Positions 13,901 to 28,900 of a stretch of 64,000 bases of DNA are shown here, in pieces; the first letter of the stretch is position 1; each line of letters starts with the position of its first letter. The notes below the pieces were generated by a model, which saw nothing but the letters and a program-made list of their open reading frames with translations, did no database searches and was not told the DNA's origin. Where the stretch lies: the NCBI GenBank assembly GCA_963995525.1, contig OZ023206.1, positions 3,529,350-3,593,349 on the forward strand, in the 5' to 3' direction. The translations under genes and the position numbers were made by a program. This DNA comes from Escarpia spicata. Its lineage: Eukaryota > Annelida > Polychaeta > Sabellida > Siboglinidae.

Positions 13901-16900
13901 CTGTGGTCATGATAGAAATGAGCAGTGTTGTTCGACATGCCTCTAAGGAGAATGAACATGATCCTGTTCGTAGAACCTTTCAAGACAAGTGGTTGCAGTA
14001 TTCGGGAAATAAAGTCTGACGTCAGTATGACATGAAACTGAAACTCATGTTTTGTGCAGTCTGTCAGGACCAACACAAGAAGAACACCTTCACCAACGGT
14101 AACAGCAACTTTCAAACCAGCACATTATCTAGGCATGTTAATTCATCAGATCACCAAGAGCCTCAGTGAGATTACAATGCGCCAACATTTTGAAACATTC
14201 AAAACGTCAATGACAAGAAAGAGGAGGCTGCAGAGTTTCAAGTGAAGAGCATCTATTGACTGGTTAAGGAAGGGGTAGCTCTCAACAACAACAGGCATGG
14301 TAGACCTGCTGACTGTCCTTGACTGTCCACATGTTGGCAGTATGACAATGGGGGAAAATGCCCAATACACCTCTCTGGTCACTGTCATTGATATGGTAGA
14401 TGATATGGCTGGCTGCATTCTTCAGGATGTCGAAATGAAACTGAAAACGTCAACAATACGCATTCTGGCCAATGAAAACACTTTCAGTCTCAAAGAAGCT
14501 GGTTCTGTAGGCAAAGGTGATGGATCCCACAAAGTTTCTCCCATCAACACTGGAAAAGCCATTGCTGGTGAAGTCACTAGTTACTTAGAAATCAAGGGCA
14601 TTTCAATGGACAAAGTTTCTGGGTTTGGCACTGGTGGTGCAAAGGTGACAACTGGTGAAAAGGAAGGTGCTACTGGACATCTCATGAGAAAAAACCCAGT
14701 CATCCTCAATGCACACTGCATTGCACACCATCAGCTTGCCTTGTGCTATCACTTCAAACGCCCCTTCAACAGGGTGGACAGTGCAGGAACAATGCAAGAG
14801 TTGTTTGATGAACCAACTTTACGGTACATGGAAGTTCACAAAGTCAGGTGGTTGCCTTCTGCAATTTAAACTATCTAGTGTACACTGGGCTTATTGGTCA
14901 CATATCTTGTCCAGGAGAATGACCCAGGATCACAAGGTTACATGAAGAAACTCACCACTTACACATTCACTGTCACAACCTACCTCGTGATGGATGTTCT
15001 ACCCATCATCACGGTCCCTGCCCTGGTCTTCCAAAAGAAAGATCTCGATATAGCCGTGGTACCAGTTTCTGTGGAGCAGTGTCTGAGAGACCTGAAGGAA
15101 CATCTCGACAGAACAGTGCAACACACCACAACTTGAAGATGAATTCCGATCTGTTGAGGAAGAAAACAAGTACGAATTCAAGGGGCATCCAGTGACCATT
15201 ACGCAAACACAGTGAACCCACTTCAACAACACTGCATCACAGTTCATCACTCAATTGATGAACAGTGTTCACAAGCATTTCACGCAAGACCAGACTAACA
15301 AGTTGGCAGCATTGGGTGTGCTTGGGATGAGGCCACTAGGGTTCCTGAGAGCTGATGCACTAACAACATGGGGCAATGAGAGGATCAAAGTGACACTATT
15401 CAAAGCAAATCTGTAAATATGGTGTCAAGTCGATGCTCATCATTGAGGAGAATGTCACGATGAACGAATGGGCTAAGGTCAAGCCACTGGTCATTGCGGA
15501 GGGGTTTCCAAGAGACATCTATGTGGAGCTTCTTCCACAAGTTGGAGACCTTCTCAAATCTCCTCAAGCTGGCTGCCATAGCCATTGTTGCACCAGTTCA
15601 CACAGCTGACTGAGGGAGGCTTCAGTGTTCAGAACTCACTCACAGTTCCACTGCGTAACCAGTTGTCAGCTGATTCACTGGACAACCAGATGCTGATCAT
15701 CTGTGAGGGGAAGACAATGGCCACGTTTGAGTTTGGCAGAGCTGTGGCTCTGTAAAGTTCAAGGAAAAAAACTGTTCCAGAGCCATCAGTGATCTGACTA
15801 ATCATCAGCAAACACATTGGGGGTGGACGAGGTGCAGCTTAAAGTGCTCCTGTCGTAAAACATCAACATCATGTAATCTGGATCATAAGACTCGCATTAC
15901 ATTTAATGTCAAGTGACATGGTACATTTAATTTCAAGTGACATGATTCTCAACCTCACAATTGTATGAAATATGTAACAATGATATTGAATGATAATGGA
16001 CAGTTAGTTTGTTGTATTATTCATGCACTGTGATGGGCCTCACAACTACCAGGTCTTTACTTTGGGTTTCTCACAGTTTACCTGATATGTCCCTGTCATA
16101 GGTGCTATGTTTAAAAATATGGCCCCCCTTTACAACCTACATGGGCCCCTGGCCCCCTTGTCCAAGATCCTAGATTGAACCCTGCACCATTATAACTACA
16201 CAGACACTGTGGAGCCCAGAACTAGATGTTAAGGTACAGTTGGTTTGGACCTGTCCTTCTGGCCTCCGTTAACCAACTTATAGAGCAGCAGCACTGAGAT
16301 AATACATCAACTAATGAGAGGTGATTATCTCCATAATCCAACTCCATAAGGCAACACAGATTCTGGCAACACAACATCTGGGCAAGGTCACCTCCAACCT
16401 ACGCAGTCGTCAAACTTATTGATCGTATTGTGCTGGCCGTGGTGTGCTTATACTCACTGGACTAGGGCGGTGTCCAGCGGCACAAGTGAGCCACAAAAAT
16501 TTATTGATTTTGTCCGAGTAATTATTTCTGAGAGAAAGCTCCTGATCAATGTCCTAATTAATGTCACCGCATGGTAAACATCGCAGTCTTCCTTGTTTCA
16601 TTGTTGCCCGCATTCCCCAATTGATTCATGCCGATTACCTGTGTAGAAAGTGACCAGTGGTCAGTCTCTTGTGGCTGCACAGACCAGGTAATAGTGATGA
16701 TCCATCCGCTTAATTGACCAGCGGCTAGCCGACCCACTGCATTAACACTGCGACAGGATTAGAGTAATATTAAGGATCACTGCCCATATGCTTAAATACT
16801 TATAGATTTCTAGGTGGGTATGGACTATGGAAGGGTTGTCCAGGTGGGTATGGATGGGTTGTCAGGTGGGTGTGGAGGGGTTGTCCAGGTGGGTGTGGAG

Positions 16901-19900
16901 GGGTTGTCCAGGTGGGTGTGGAGGGGTTGTCCAGGTGGGTGTGGAGGTGTTGTCCTTGTTGGTGTAAGGCTGATAGAGATAAAAAAAACGATGTTCTCAA
17001 ACAACACTCCAACTGGAGCAGTGAGTCGTCACTCTCAGAGAATGTCAAGGCGACCCCTCAATGCCCTCATACCTCCTTGCGTTTACTCCTCCACTAACGT
17101 ACCTCACCCCTACCCCCACCCACCCCTCATTCATTACCCCGTTCTTTCATACTTGAAACTCAACCCTATTGTCCGTCAATCTCAGGCCCGTTTCTGTTAT
17201 CCTTCCTCAAACACAAAGTCAAGTCGGCTGTAAGCGCAGGCGGTGTCTGGTGTCTTCAACCGTTTGAGTCGACTGTTGCACTGACCGCACAGTCCATGTA
17301 ATCAATAACGAGGTAGTTCTCACAGTCTCCGTCAGTGACACTGTCATGTCAAATGATAACTAACAGCGACACTCGGCAGATGAGAGATAAAGCCTTGACA
17401 GAGACAGTTACTGGTGGGAAAGTTCAGGGGGCAGCGATAGTTATTCTCCTTCTTGGGAGCATAATTTGATCAGCTGTGGAACATTAACCGAAACCTATTT
17501 GTATGTTGGGAGTTAGATATAAATGCACTCAATATTGATGGGCTTCTATCTAGATAATCTCAATGTTATTGAAGTGTTTTGTCATTAAAACAATACCTCA
17601 AACACGGGTCCAGTAGTGTAGTTATTAATGTAATTTCCCTCCTCTAAAATGCCCATTTGGCAGCAAACAGCTGCTGTGTCTGCAAAAACTTGAAAAAGTG
17701 AAATCGTAAAATTGTCCAGTAAACAGATATGTTTTTATTCATATTTACGTTTATCCCATGCAGAATGCAAATATTAAACAAATGTTAGTGAAGGTTATAA
17801 TATATATTGCTGAACTGCAGCATTGCTTCAGAGATCGCATCCAACATTTACATGCGAATAGTTTTATTGCATGCGTGATCCAGGTAGTGATGCAAGTGTA
17901 ATATCAACGTTTCTGTCTGATGAAGCCCAAACGGTGATGGAGGCATTTGTTGAATTGTCAAGCACGTTTTTTTAATCTGTTTTTTTTCTGTTGCAATTGT
18001 TACACTTATTAAACAGAGTACTTTAGCATGTGAATTATTTATATTTTAATGCAATATTCATGTAAGTTGTAGATGTATCGATGGACAATATCCATTTAGA
18101 TATCTAACCGATTAAATATTGATCAGCATGAGTTTAATTTGTGATGCACAAGCAACAGTTGCGCTCATCTGCGGCCTATCAACTGCGTCAGTGACAAGCA
18201 CAGCGTAGAGGCACTGGTTATGGACGTTTGGTTGAAATAACCCCCGTTGTTTTCTGTGGACGTGAGCATTAGTGGCCCAGTGTAAGGCTGCCAACAATTC
18301 AGTAGATTGGGTTTCCATGGAGTAAAAAGAATATTTGAATATTACACATTTATAACTTAACATGTCTGACAGAAGTTTAAATTTATCTTGAAATTGGTTC
18401 ACTGAAATCATGGTGGTTTTTTGTGTAGATGCAAAATTTTGCTAAATACCAGTTATTACAGGTGCCTCATGAAATAACCATTTAACTCCTTACCTGGTAA
18501 ACAAATCATTGGCACCTAGCCACAATGATGATGTGTTGTCATGGCAACCTTGCTTTGGAATTATATTCGCATGATTGGATGCCCTAATCTCAATGCAAGA
18601 CTGAATGGTATTGAATAAGGCAGTTGGAGCTATTAATATCGTGTAATATAAGGTTTCTTCTGTTGATAAATAGTTGAAGCGGGTTTGGCCCCAAGGTGTA
18701 AACGAACACAACACTCAATAGTATTGCGCACTAATATATATCTCAATGATTGTATACGGTGATGATTTAAGCAATGTATTAAATAATGCAGGCACAGGTT
18801 GTCATAATCATATGTTTCATGCAGACGATGCATGTCTTATTGCACCTAGTCCCAGCAGTCTTCAGGCTTTGCTGAATATTTGTGGACATTTTGGTATTGA
18901 AAATGATATTGAATATAATCCTATATGTATGGTCATCAAACCACGTGGCTTTCATCTGAAATGCCCAGATATTGATATGAACAATAACAAACTTGTATTT
19001 GTTGAAAAGATGAAATATTTAGAAGTAGTGATATGCAATGACCCGGATGATGAAAATATGTTAAGACATCTGCATAGTTTTTATGCCAGGTCTAACAGCA
19101 CTGTCTGTAGATTTCACCACTGTTCCATAAATCTGTTTCAAGCATATTGTTGTACAATACTTTTGACGCCATATTGCGTAAGAATGTGTACGGTTTTAGA
19201 AAATGGATTCTCAACATTAACAATGATCTGATAAAGTGTACGTACGTATTCGTTCATAAATAACATAATAACAAATTATCAGTTACCAGGTACATTTTAA
19301 AGATACCATAACTAAATTCAGATTATAACTATTTTATACCCTACTTGATTGATTTAACCCCCATCATGAATCAAGTTAATTGGTATTCAGATTTGTAGCA
19401 TGTGAACAGTGAAGTAATATGCAGTCGGTTTAATATTTAATGCATACTTTTGCTGATATCACCAGAAAAACTGACCTTGATCTATAGATCACATGACTTG
19501 TGTGTGACTCACTTTTGTATTTGTATACAGTCTGTATATGTATAATTTTGACTGGAACTCGTCAACAGTTATTTTAAATAATACATCATATCTGATGATA
19601 ACAGCTAAACCTAAGTGACATGTTTGGACATATTTGTTAGCATGTAATAAACTAGTGGATGGTTGATAGTTTATAGCACCCTACCTCTGTCCTAGTGACC
19701 AACTTAAAAGTTGTTTATGTGGTGTCATCAGATATTCCTGCGTCTGTGTTGGCTGAAAACAAGGCCATGGTGAACTAGTCTGGGTGTTCCACTGACCCTC
19801 TGGGGTATAAATAAATAACCCCAGGTCTTTCTCTTTATAGGGTTCTCCTTTCTGTTTCAGTAAGTTTTGTACTACATATCAAGTTCTTTCCCTGTCTTAT

Positions 19901-22900
19901 CTTTCTCCTCCCGTCTTCTAGTTACACATTTTTGTTGTTTTAATCACAGCCAAATTATTCTATAAATCATATTTCCGAGATTAACAACGGAATAAATAAC
20001 ACCTCAAATTAGGCAATAAAACACATCTCGTCCTACGTAATAGGATAGAAACACCTGGTAACTTGTCTTATAAGTATTTCTCTTTCTTTCAGGGTAATCC
20101 GACAAACAACCAGGTGGTCATTCTGACCGTACACGACTTGGGATGTGATGGTGAGTGAACATATGTCCAGTTTAGAACTGACCATTGAGCTGACCACTAA
20201 GCTCTATCAGTGAATCTTTGCCGACTTAAGTCAGTCCCATCAATGATCCTATATTTTGAGCCAGCTCTATCAGTGATCCTATATTTTGAGTCATTTCCAT
20301 CAGTGATCCTATATTTTGACTCATTTCCATCTGTGATCATATATTTTGAGTCAGCTACATCAATGATCCTAAATCTTGAGTCAGTTCCATCAATGACCCT
20401 TATCGGATAATTGCTATCAATGATAATTATTATTTCAACATGAATGCATCCATAATTGTTCAGCTAGTTACTTGATCCTCTCATTTATTTTGCTCATTTC
20501 CACTTCTGTTATCACTGCATTGGCTCCCTGTGTGATATCACATATTCGATTCACGATATCTTCAAGATCTGTACAATTACTTATCAAGTTCTTTCATCCA
20601 AACATCCTTCATGTCTACAATGAATGCTCACTCCAGCTTGAAAGTCTAGATTGCTTCAATCATCTGATTTACTTTCTGTCCCCACAGTCGAGACAAATGT
20701 TGGATCTCAAGCCTTCTCGGTTGCCATACCAACTCCGTGGCACCATTTCCTGTCTGTGTCAGCGCTGAATCGGCTGGGATATGCATTGATCATTTTGTTG
20801 TCAACTCAAGACCTTTGTTTTTAATCTTGTTTGTTCTGTCTACTTTCTAAGCATATCCATCCACCTGTTGACACAGTGTACACCGGTCATGAGAATGCCC
20901 CATCCACCTGTTGACACAGTGTACACCGGTCATGAGAATGCCCCATCCACCTGTTGACACAGTGTACACCGGTCATGAGAATGCCCCATCCACCTGTTGA
21001 CACAGTGTACACCGGTCATGAGAATGCCCCATCCACCTGTTGACACAGTGTACACCGGTCATGAGAATGCCCCATCCACCTGTTGACACAGTGTACACCG
21101 GTCATGAGAATGCCCCATCCACCTGTTGACACAGTGTACACCGGTCATGAGAATGCCCCATCCACCTGTTGACACAGTGTACACCGGTCATGAGAATGCC
21201 TAATCTTTGGGTTTTGTTGCTCCACATCTCTCAGAATTCCAAAGTTATCAGCACCATAGAAGCTCTATATTATCATCAATATATTAATGTGTTAATTTAT
21301 GGACATTATCAGTGTAGTCCAGTCGCCTCTAGAACAAACAGAACAAACTTCATTTGCATCTTTGGACCATTGGTCTGTAATCTACCAATTCGGGATATAT
21401 ATATTATTAAAAAGTAGTTATTTCAAGATATTTACTTATTTATTTACTCCTATTGGAGATATAGGGAAAGTGTAAATTGATTAACTATTCCCCAGATGGC
21501 AACACTTTGAACAAATTTAAAATAAAACCGGTGTAGTGGTGATGACTGACGGCCTTGGTTGATATCTCCTGGGTGGATAGAACGCACTAATTATTGATAT
21601 TATAAATTCATCGGAATCAGAGACTGATGCGTTGAGTAACACTCGTGCTTCCAGAAACGATGTACGATGACTTTGTTAACTACCCACAAATGATGCAGAT
21701 CCGCGACCGTACACTCTGGGTGCATGTCCAGATACCAGGCCAGGCTCGAGACGCGCCAGATCTGCCGTCAAAGTAAGTGGCATCGGCCCCGGCCGTGATA
21801 GTGCACTGATTATACCTGCATCTGTTTCTCCAACAAATTAGCCTCACTTTCAGCGTGCACACACGGTGAGTTGCGATGGAAATTGCCACTGATGCATACT
21901 GAATAAACGCATGTTATTGCACCAAATCATCCCTCGTGTCGCGACATCTTCAGTTGTTATTAGCCATGACGCGTATTGATCCAGGTTTTGTAAATGTCAT
22001 TTGTCACGTGGCGGTGTAGTTTTTGTTATGATTAATTCTCAACGTTGCTGCTGTTTTGTAATAAATTTAGATTTTCAAAGAATTGCGACATCGTAAATCT
22101 GTGGGCCCGTCAAACAGTTACAAAAATATACTGGTAAATTCCAGTTGTCACAGAGGATTAGAACTAATGTTGAACTCGTTAGACGGCCCTCACTTGTTCT
22201 TCCATGTGCTGGTTGCCACAATATTGTCCTTGGCACCATTTCATCATTTAAACATCAGTGGAACCATTTTTTTTAATTGATCATACTTATGATATAGAAA
22301 CTAAGTTAGATAATGATTTCATTTAAATGTATATATTTGTTTTTACCCTAAACAGGGAGTCTGGAGTATACAATGTTCAAAAAGATAAGTTCATAAGTTT
22401 CCGGATCTTTCACTACTCCAGCCGTAAGAACCTTTGTACAACAGAAGTTTACCTACTTTCCATAACATTGTTCGCAATTCTCTACATGTCTTACAGGGCC
22501 TGTAATCGTGTCACAATCCACGGCGAGATTCCACGCGAATGGAGCTGACTGTCAACATGCACAATTATTGTCCACTGATTTCAGCATTGCGGAAGCCAGG
22601 AACAAGTTGTTGACATTTAGTTTATCGGTTTATTGTAGCTTCGTTAATTGTGTTATGGCGTTGTCACTTCAGTTTTATATGAAGTATACATCGGGGAAAT
22701 AAAAAATGCAGAGAAAGAGCCAGGCAGCAGTCGACAGCGGTCATATATTGAAATTTATTTTGTATCCCGAATTTGTTTTTCGTCTAAACTAAATAGATAA
22801 TAATATTTACTAATGTAATAAGAACCAGTATAATATGAAATATAACATATGTATTACATAACATGATTAACAAGTATGTAAGAAATGGGAGTTAAAATGA

Positions 22901-25900
22901 TATACAATGGATTATCGCTTGTCATAAAAACCATGAATGTTAAAATGTAACTATAAGTTGTTATTTCAAAACAGTTCGGTAACCATTTATATCTGAAAAG
23001 TTGCCTAAATGCACACAATCACCAAAAAGTATGCATTAGTTCAATCAAATGTCGTACTGGGCGAAAAAATGCATAGTTGTCGTTGTCAACAAAGTTGCCA
23101 CTGTGGCTCGTCAAATCGTAATAACAATTCGATTAAGGTGCACGATCACCACGAACTCAACGACTAAGTTTTTCCCACCACTTCAACTTGTCATCATCTG
23201 TTGGAAACCGGAAAAAATAACACGATTTGGAAAAAACTCCGGTGATTACAACCAAAAACCCCATTATTTAAGCTGGCGTAAATGGATGACTCCAGATCGA
23301 AAATGAGGCGCGAGAGTTACAGGCCCTGCTACATTAAGTTGCATACATTCTGCACCAAGCCTCACCACCCCGTAAATGTATGTCAGCTGACCTTGTTTTA
23401 CTACAATACAAGAAGGGGACACAGGAGTAACCAGTTATGCTGACATGAAAGTTTCTGAGCAATACATGATTGCAGTTTCAAATGGTACTCAAATTCTTTG
23501 GTTAATCAGCAGAAATATAATGTACAAGGAAAAATACCTAATTAACCTCTGTATTTATAAATAGCTAGGGTTTATTTAGAATACTAAGTACAAGCATGGA
23601 GACCATATCATAAAAAACATTCAGGAATATTAATATAACAGAAAAAACAGTTACATGAAGTATACGCCTACACATAAGTAAAATATTCTAAACGTTCTAA
23701 CTATAAGAAAGGTGCTTTCATAAGTCGTTGTCATTGCTGGTATGTCTTGTCTGTTTCAGTTACTCATTTCCGTCTATGAGCCAGTTGGGAGAGGAGCTGA
23801 TTCGCGTTTTAGACGAGCTCAAGTAAGTACTGTTGTCTATATCCCCATTGAACTCAATTTCTCTGCCATTTTTATATACTATCTATTTATTTATATAAAA
23901 TCACTTCTCAGAAGAAAAAGTTTGACACATGTATATGTCCTGACAACGATTGAAATAATCTCAACAAATGAAGATATGATTTTAAAAAATTTGATGTTTT
24001 TGATTTATATGCAATTTAGTAGACTTTAAAATTAGGTGTACAGGTTTTTATATCTATAAACCCTTTCAGATGTTTGTAACAAATGTATTTGTGTTAAATC
24101 CACATTTATAAACTGGTGAATAAAAAATTGAAACTTAAATAAATTTTTTAAATGATTTAAATCAAGCAACTGTGAATACAGTTGTTTTTAAATGAAATGT
24201 TTGTGATGTACAGTGGAAGCCGTGACATCCACACTTTATTTCACGGGAACAGAATTTCCAAACAGTCATGTATCCCGTTATATACATCCATACATTTATC
24301 CGGAAAACTCATTAAACCGGACACCAACACCTGGGACTAAAGTTCATGTTTTAACAATCTATGTCTCTACAGCAGGGCGACATGTAGTTTCTATAGATAT
24401 ACTGGAACTACTTTCTTGTGCTGCAGGATCAAGCAGGTGGTGTGCTTCGGTGAGGGTGCGGGTGCCCACATCCTCGGCTGGTTCGCGGTGAGTGTGGCGT
24501 GCAATGATGTCCCATCTATAGTCGACAGGCTGCAACTTGTCATTAGACCACTAACGTGCAATGTTATCCCTGGCTGTGGCTCGGCACTGTCCACTCTCGT
24601 ACCTTCAAAATGTCGGGAAATCTGCCAAATGTTCATGGACTGGAAATATTACTTAATTATTAACAGACATATTAGAAGTAAAATATCCTAACTTTTTAGT
24701 CCTTTGGCCAAAGGTCCAAGGGACTATTGCCATCACTCTGCGTCCGCCGTTCACCGTTAGCTGCCGTATCTCAGAAACCGTTCAGCAACTTTTTCTCTAC
24801 TTTTGCATAGGCATATCTTAGGCCATTGCCACTATGCACATGAAATCTGTATTTGATTGAATCATTTTAAGGGCTCCCTAGGGCCTCCAAGGACCCCAAA
24901 ACTGGTAAAAATGTAACATATTGCAATTTTTTTCTAAACTGTTCAGCAGCTTTTTTTATATTTTGCATAGATGTATCTTAGGGTGCTATATACAAGAAAT
25001 CTGTATTTGATTGAATCATTCTAAGGGCACCTAAGGGGCCCCCAAAGTGCAAAAGTTTTACATTATCTAGTGATGTGGTTTTGAGAAGGGCCCTTGAGAC
25101 CACCCCAAACAGTAGATTTTGTTTAATGTGCCAGAAAGCCAGCAGCATGACTAAACTCTGCAGCCTGGTGCTCTTGTTCCATTCAGACCTTGACTAATCT
25201 TTAATTGGTCACAGGGTCCAGGCAGAGTAGACACACTTGACCCCTGTTAGACTGAACACTTGCCTAACACTTTTTATCTTCAAAACTATTGATTTTCTAT
25301 AATTGCAAGTTGTATTTATTTTGATGTTCATTTAATTATTATAAAATGGTTTGACTGTGGTGTCTATTGATTAAAGATGTATTGTCTGTCTGAAAATTAA
25401 TATTCTGGACAACTATAGAGTGAAATATCCTACACTTTATGGATATCAAATGCATTCTACAGTTCTGTTTACGCTTGCCATGCCTTGTGTAGACACGGTA
25501 CTGTGTAAATCAATTGTATCAATATAGACTAATAATTACAGATTCACAATATAGTTGACACCTGAAACCACCAAATGTCAACCATTAGAAGAGTTGACAT
25601 AGTTCCGCTATACACAAGCAAGAAATCTGTATTTGATTGAATCATTCTAGTGTCATCAGCATATAGTAGAACATACATTTTCTACATCATCATCACTAAT
25701 GTTGTTGTAAATTTCACCAGCTGCCATGTCAAGACCGTTATAATTGTGACTAACAGTGTTCAAAATTATTCAGGTAAATAGCAAATAACAAAGGACACAA
25801 GTTTTCTCCTTGCCATACCTCTACATCACATGAGAAGAAGGCTGACACAGCCTGGCCCTGATTTATACATGATTTAGCATTTTTTTACACGTTGTATACA

Positions 25901-28900
25901 ACTTTCAACACATTACCATTAATACCGCATGAAATTATCTTAGACCACAGGGAGGACCGGTCTACTAAATCAAATGCTTTCTTTTTAATCGATGAAGGCA
26001 CAATAAAGCCTTTTGCATCGAGACAAATACAATTCAACCAGTACCCCTATTTGAACACTGCCTGTTTTTCACCTATTTCATTCGCTTTGTTTAGGTATAT
26101 GGTCAGTCTGGTGTTCTGAACAATCACTAAGGATCAATGAACACTTGTGCAGAATGTGACCCACTTGGCAGGTTTAATTGATCTATTCAGCAATGAGGAC
26201 ACTGCTTAGGCCTCACTCTGGACACTGTCACTCACAGTGTTGTGTATTGTCTTAGTTGGTGCATTGAGCTAATCTACTTGACCATGAATCAGTGGTGGCT
26301 CTGGTTGTGTATTACACCCAGCTGTGGAGCTAAGATTCTCTGCCTGCTATTGTTTGATGGAAACTGTGACTAATCTGTAATTGGTCACTGGCAGTAGCTT
26401 GTGTCAACAGACAGCATTAAGCCACTAGATCCCTGTTAAACTGGACAGTTGCCTGTAGGTTTTAAACTGTGTCAAACAGTGAGTCTACCTTTTGCTCTCA
26501 AATAATCTGTGCTCTTATTAGTTTTACACATGAAGACATGATCTGGCATAACTTGATAAGTCTTTGTAGCAGCACATTTGTACTTCCAGTGTATCATTGC
26601 AACATAACATACATATTACATACTGTGTGCCACATTTGAATGTTGTACATGTCATATTTCCATGCAATCCATTTGCATATATAATGTAAAACTTCAACAG
26701 CCGTTTTCTTCATTTTCACTTTTTGATGTTCAATGCTCCATAACTTTGCCAATTTTTGTAGCAGTCATAATTTTTGAAACCGTGTAAAGCACCCTACCAA
26801 ACCTTTACAAGGATGTAAGAAAACAATGTTAAATTTTTTTCTGACTTATCACTCATTTGGTCAGCCAGGGTCACATAGACATATTAGTCACTTGGCCCAT
26901 TTTTTTTTTATAAATTGTAAATATGCATTCGACCAATCATAAGTGATGATTAAAGTGATCTGCGGAAAGTCATGACCAGCAACTTCTGATTTGTCAGTCT
27001 TGATATTGTTTAAATAAATGTGTCAAAAATTTCTTTTTTTAAACCAACATTTTTTCATGAAATTATAATAGAGTATGTGCTATCCTCGGTATTACTATAT
27101 ATAGGTCATATTTCTTCTAATTATGTAATGCATGTATATAATTTTACTGAATAAACTCACTCAATCAATCACACACATTTGCTTCTGAAATATAACTTAT
27201 GATTGTATCGTGCATATTAGAGTGCGGAGCTTGTAGCTTTAGACAGCAATCTTGTTTACCGGACAACATTGATATAATACATGTCAGATAGGTGGGTCAA
27301 ACAAAGCAGTGAATATAGCAGGTCCGCAGTGAATACAGCAGGTCTGCAGTGAATGTTTTTGCTCCTGCAGATTGCTCATGTGGACCGAGTGATGGGCGTG
27401 TGTCTCATCCACTGCATCGGAACAACCGCTGGATTCATGGAGTCAGTCAGAGACAAGGTCAGGCGGTATATATATATTTATGTGCAGTGACTTATGTAGG
27501 GGCACAAAAAAGGGGGGTAAGCTTAGTCACTCATTAGTTTTCCATGTAAAATGTAGCAATACAACGGATTATGTAGGACACGTTTTTATTTTCTTATAAA
27601 ATAGTTACTTTTTAATTAGTCTAAGGGAGGCCTTGCGTTAAAAGACCCCTAAATATACCAGATGTATTTTGTATAATTGTTAGTGTTCTTTTATTTATAA
27701 TCTTATGTATGTCTACATGTATGATACGGAGCACAGTGGCATGGTGGATAGAACATCAGACTCGGAATCGAGAGATTCCAAGTTAGACGTATCTTACTGC
27801 CAGTTCAAACTTCGGACAAGTTCGTTCACTCTTCATTGCTCCAGTTCATTCAGCTGTGTGAATGAGTACCTGGCTTTAGACAGTGGTGGATGTTTGTGTA
27901 TGGATAGTCTTCGTGCAGTAATTGCAACATGGCTGAATGCTTCCCGGAGAATAGTGTTCGGTTGAACAGGTCTGCCGGGAGGTGAAGTGTAAAGTTCCCC
28001 TAAAGACTGGATACAGCGTTGCGTAAGAACTCATCTACTGTTCTACATCTATGTGCCTACAACTGTACACGTGTTATTCTTCCGACTTCAGATGATAAGT
28101 TGGAAGTTCAACACAATTGGCATGAACCCATCTGCGGAGGCCTACCTTGTGCTGCACAGATTCGGCTCGGTGAGACTGCGTATTTCTTTCTACCTGTTGC
28201 ATCATTGTTGCAAGAATGTGTTTATCTGTGAGTCAGTGTATTGCATGTTGATGGCTTCTAATTAACAAATTGTGATTTTGCAAGAATTACAATACAATTT
28301 TTGAGGATTTTAATAACATCTTTACATATTGGGCTGCCAGATCATTGGCAAAGATGTTTCAACATTCTATGAACTGTAGCTGTAAAATAACACTAGCCAA
28401 GGTTATACGAAGACCATATGATGGGGACATCTCGTCAGGGTTAACGTGACGGTAATATTCTTGTAGTTGTTTGTTAAATACAAATAAAGGATGTTGGCTC
28501 GTCATGTTTACCTATCTCAGCTTGTAGTGCCGAGCTTGACGTCATAACATTCTGTTGTATATATGCAGTCATGCATGCATGTGTGTGTGTGCTTATAGAA
28601 CTCAGAATATATTGTTCGTTCGCCACTGCGGTTCTTCACATTCTCAGCTACATAATAAAACGACTTGATATCAGGGAATTTCCCAGAACAAAATTACTAT
28701 TAATCCTGGAATTTTGTTTATAAATCTCTTATTCACGTTTGAAGAAAAATGTCCCGACACATCTTTTTTAAATACTTCCATTGTGATGGGAGGGGTATAC
28801 ACAGACTGCCTACGGGGTGGGATATGCAGTGACCCTGTCACGGGGGGTTCCATCATTGCGACCTCTGTGTGGTGGGGTATGTGACCCATGTGGTGAGGGG

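Larger units (their letters stand above)
8339..20092. other. NDRG intron 2
   Basis: 11.8-kb intron. It contains the hairpin at 9026, arrays at 12.0, 13.0 and 16.8 kb, the hAT-like pseudogene, and an RT fragment at 18.7 kb, all listed separately. 9.5-12.0 kb and 17.0-18.7 kb show no recognisable feature. Confidence 0.5.

Noticed and set aside
16814..17233. 139-residue open frame overlapping the G-rich repeat
   Set aside because: First half is repeat translation, second half has no recognisable similarity.
20472..20768. 98-residue open frame in NDRG intron 3
   Set aside because: No domain, no splice support; inside an intron of the supported gene.
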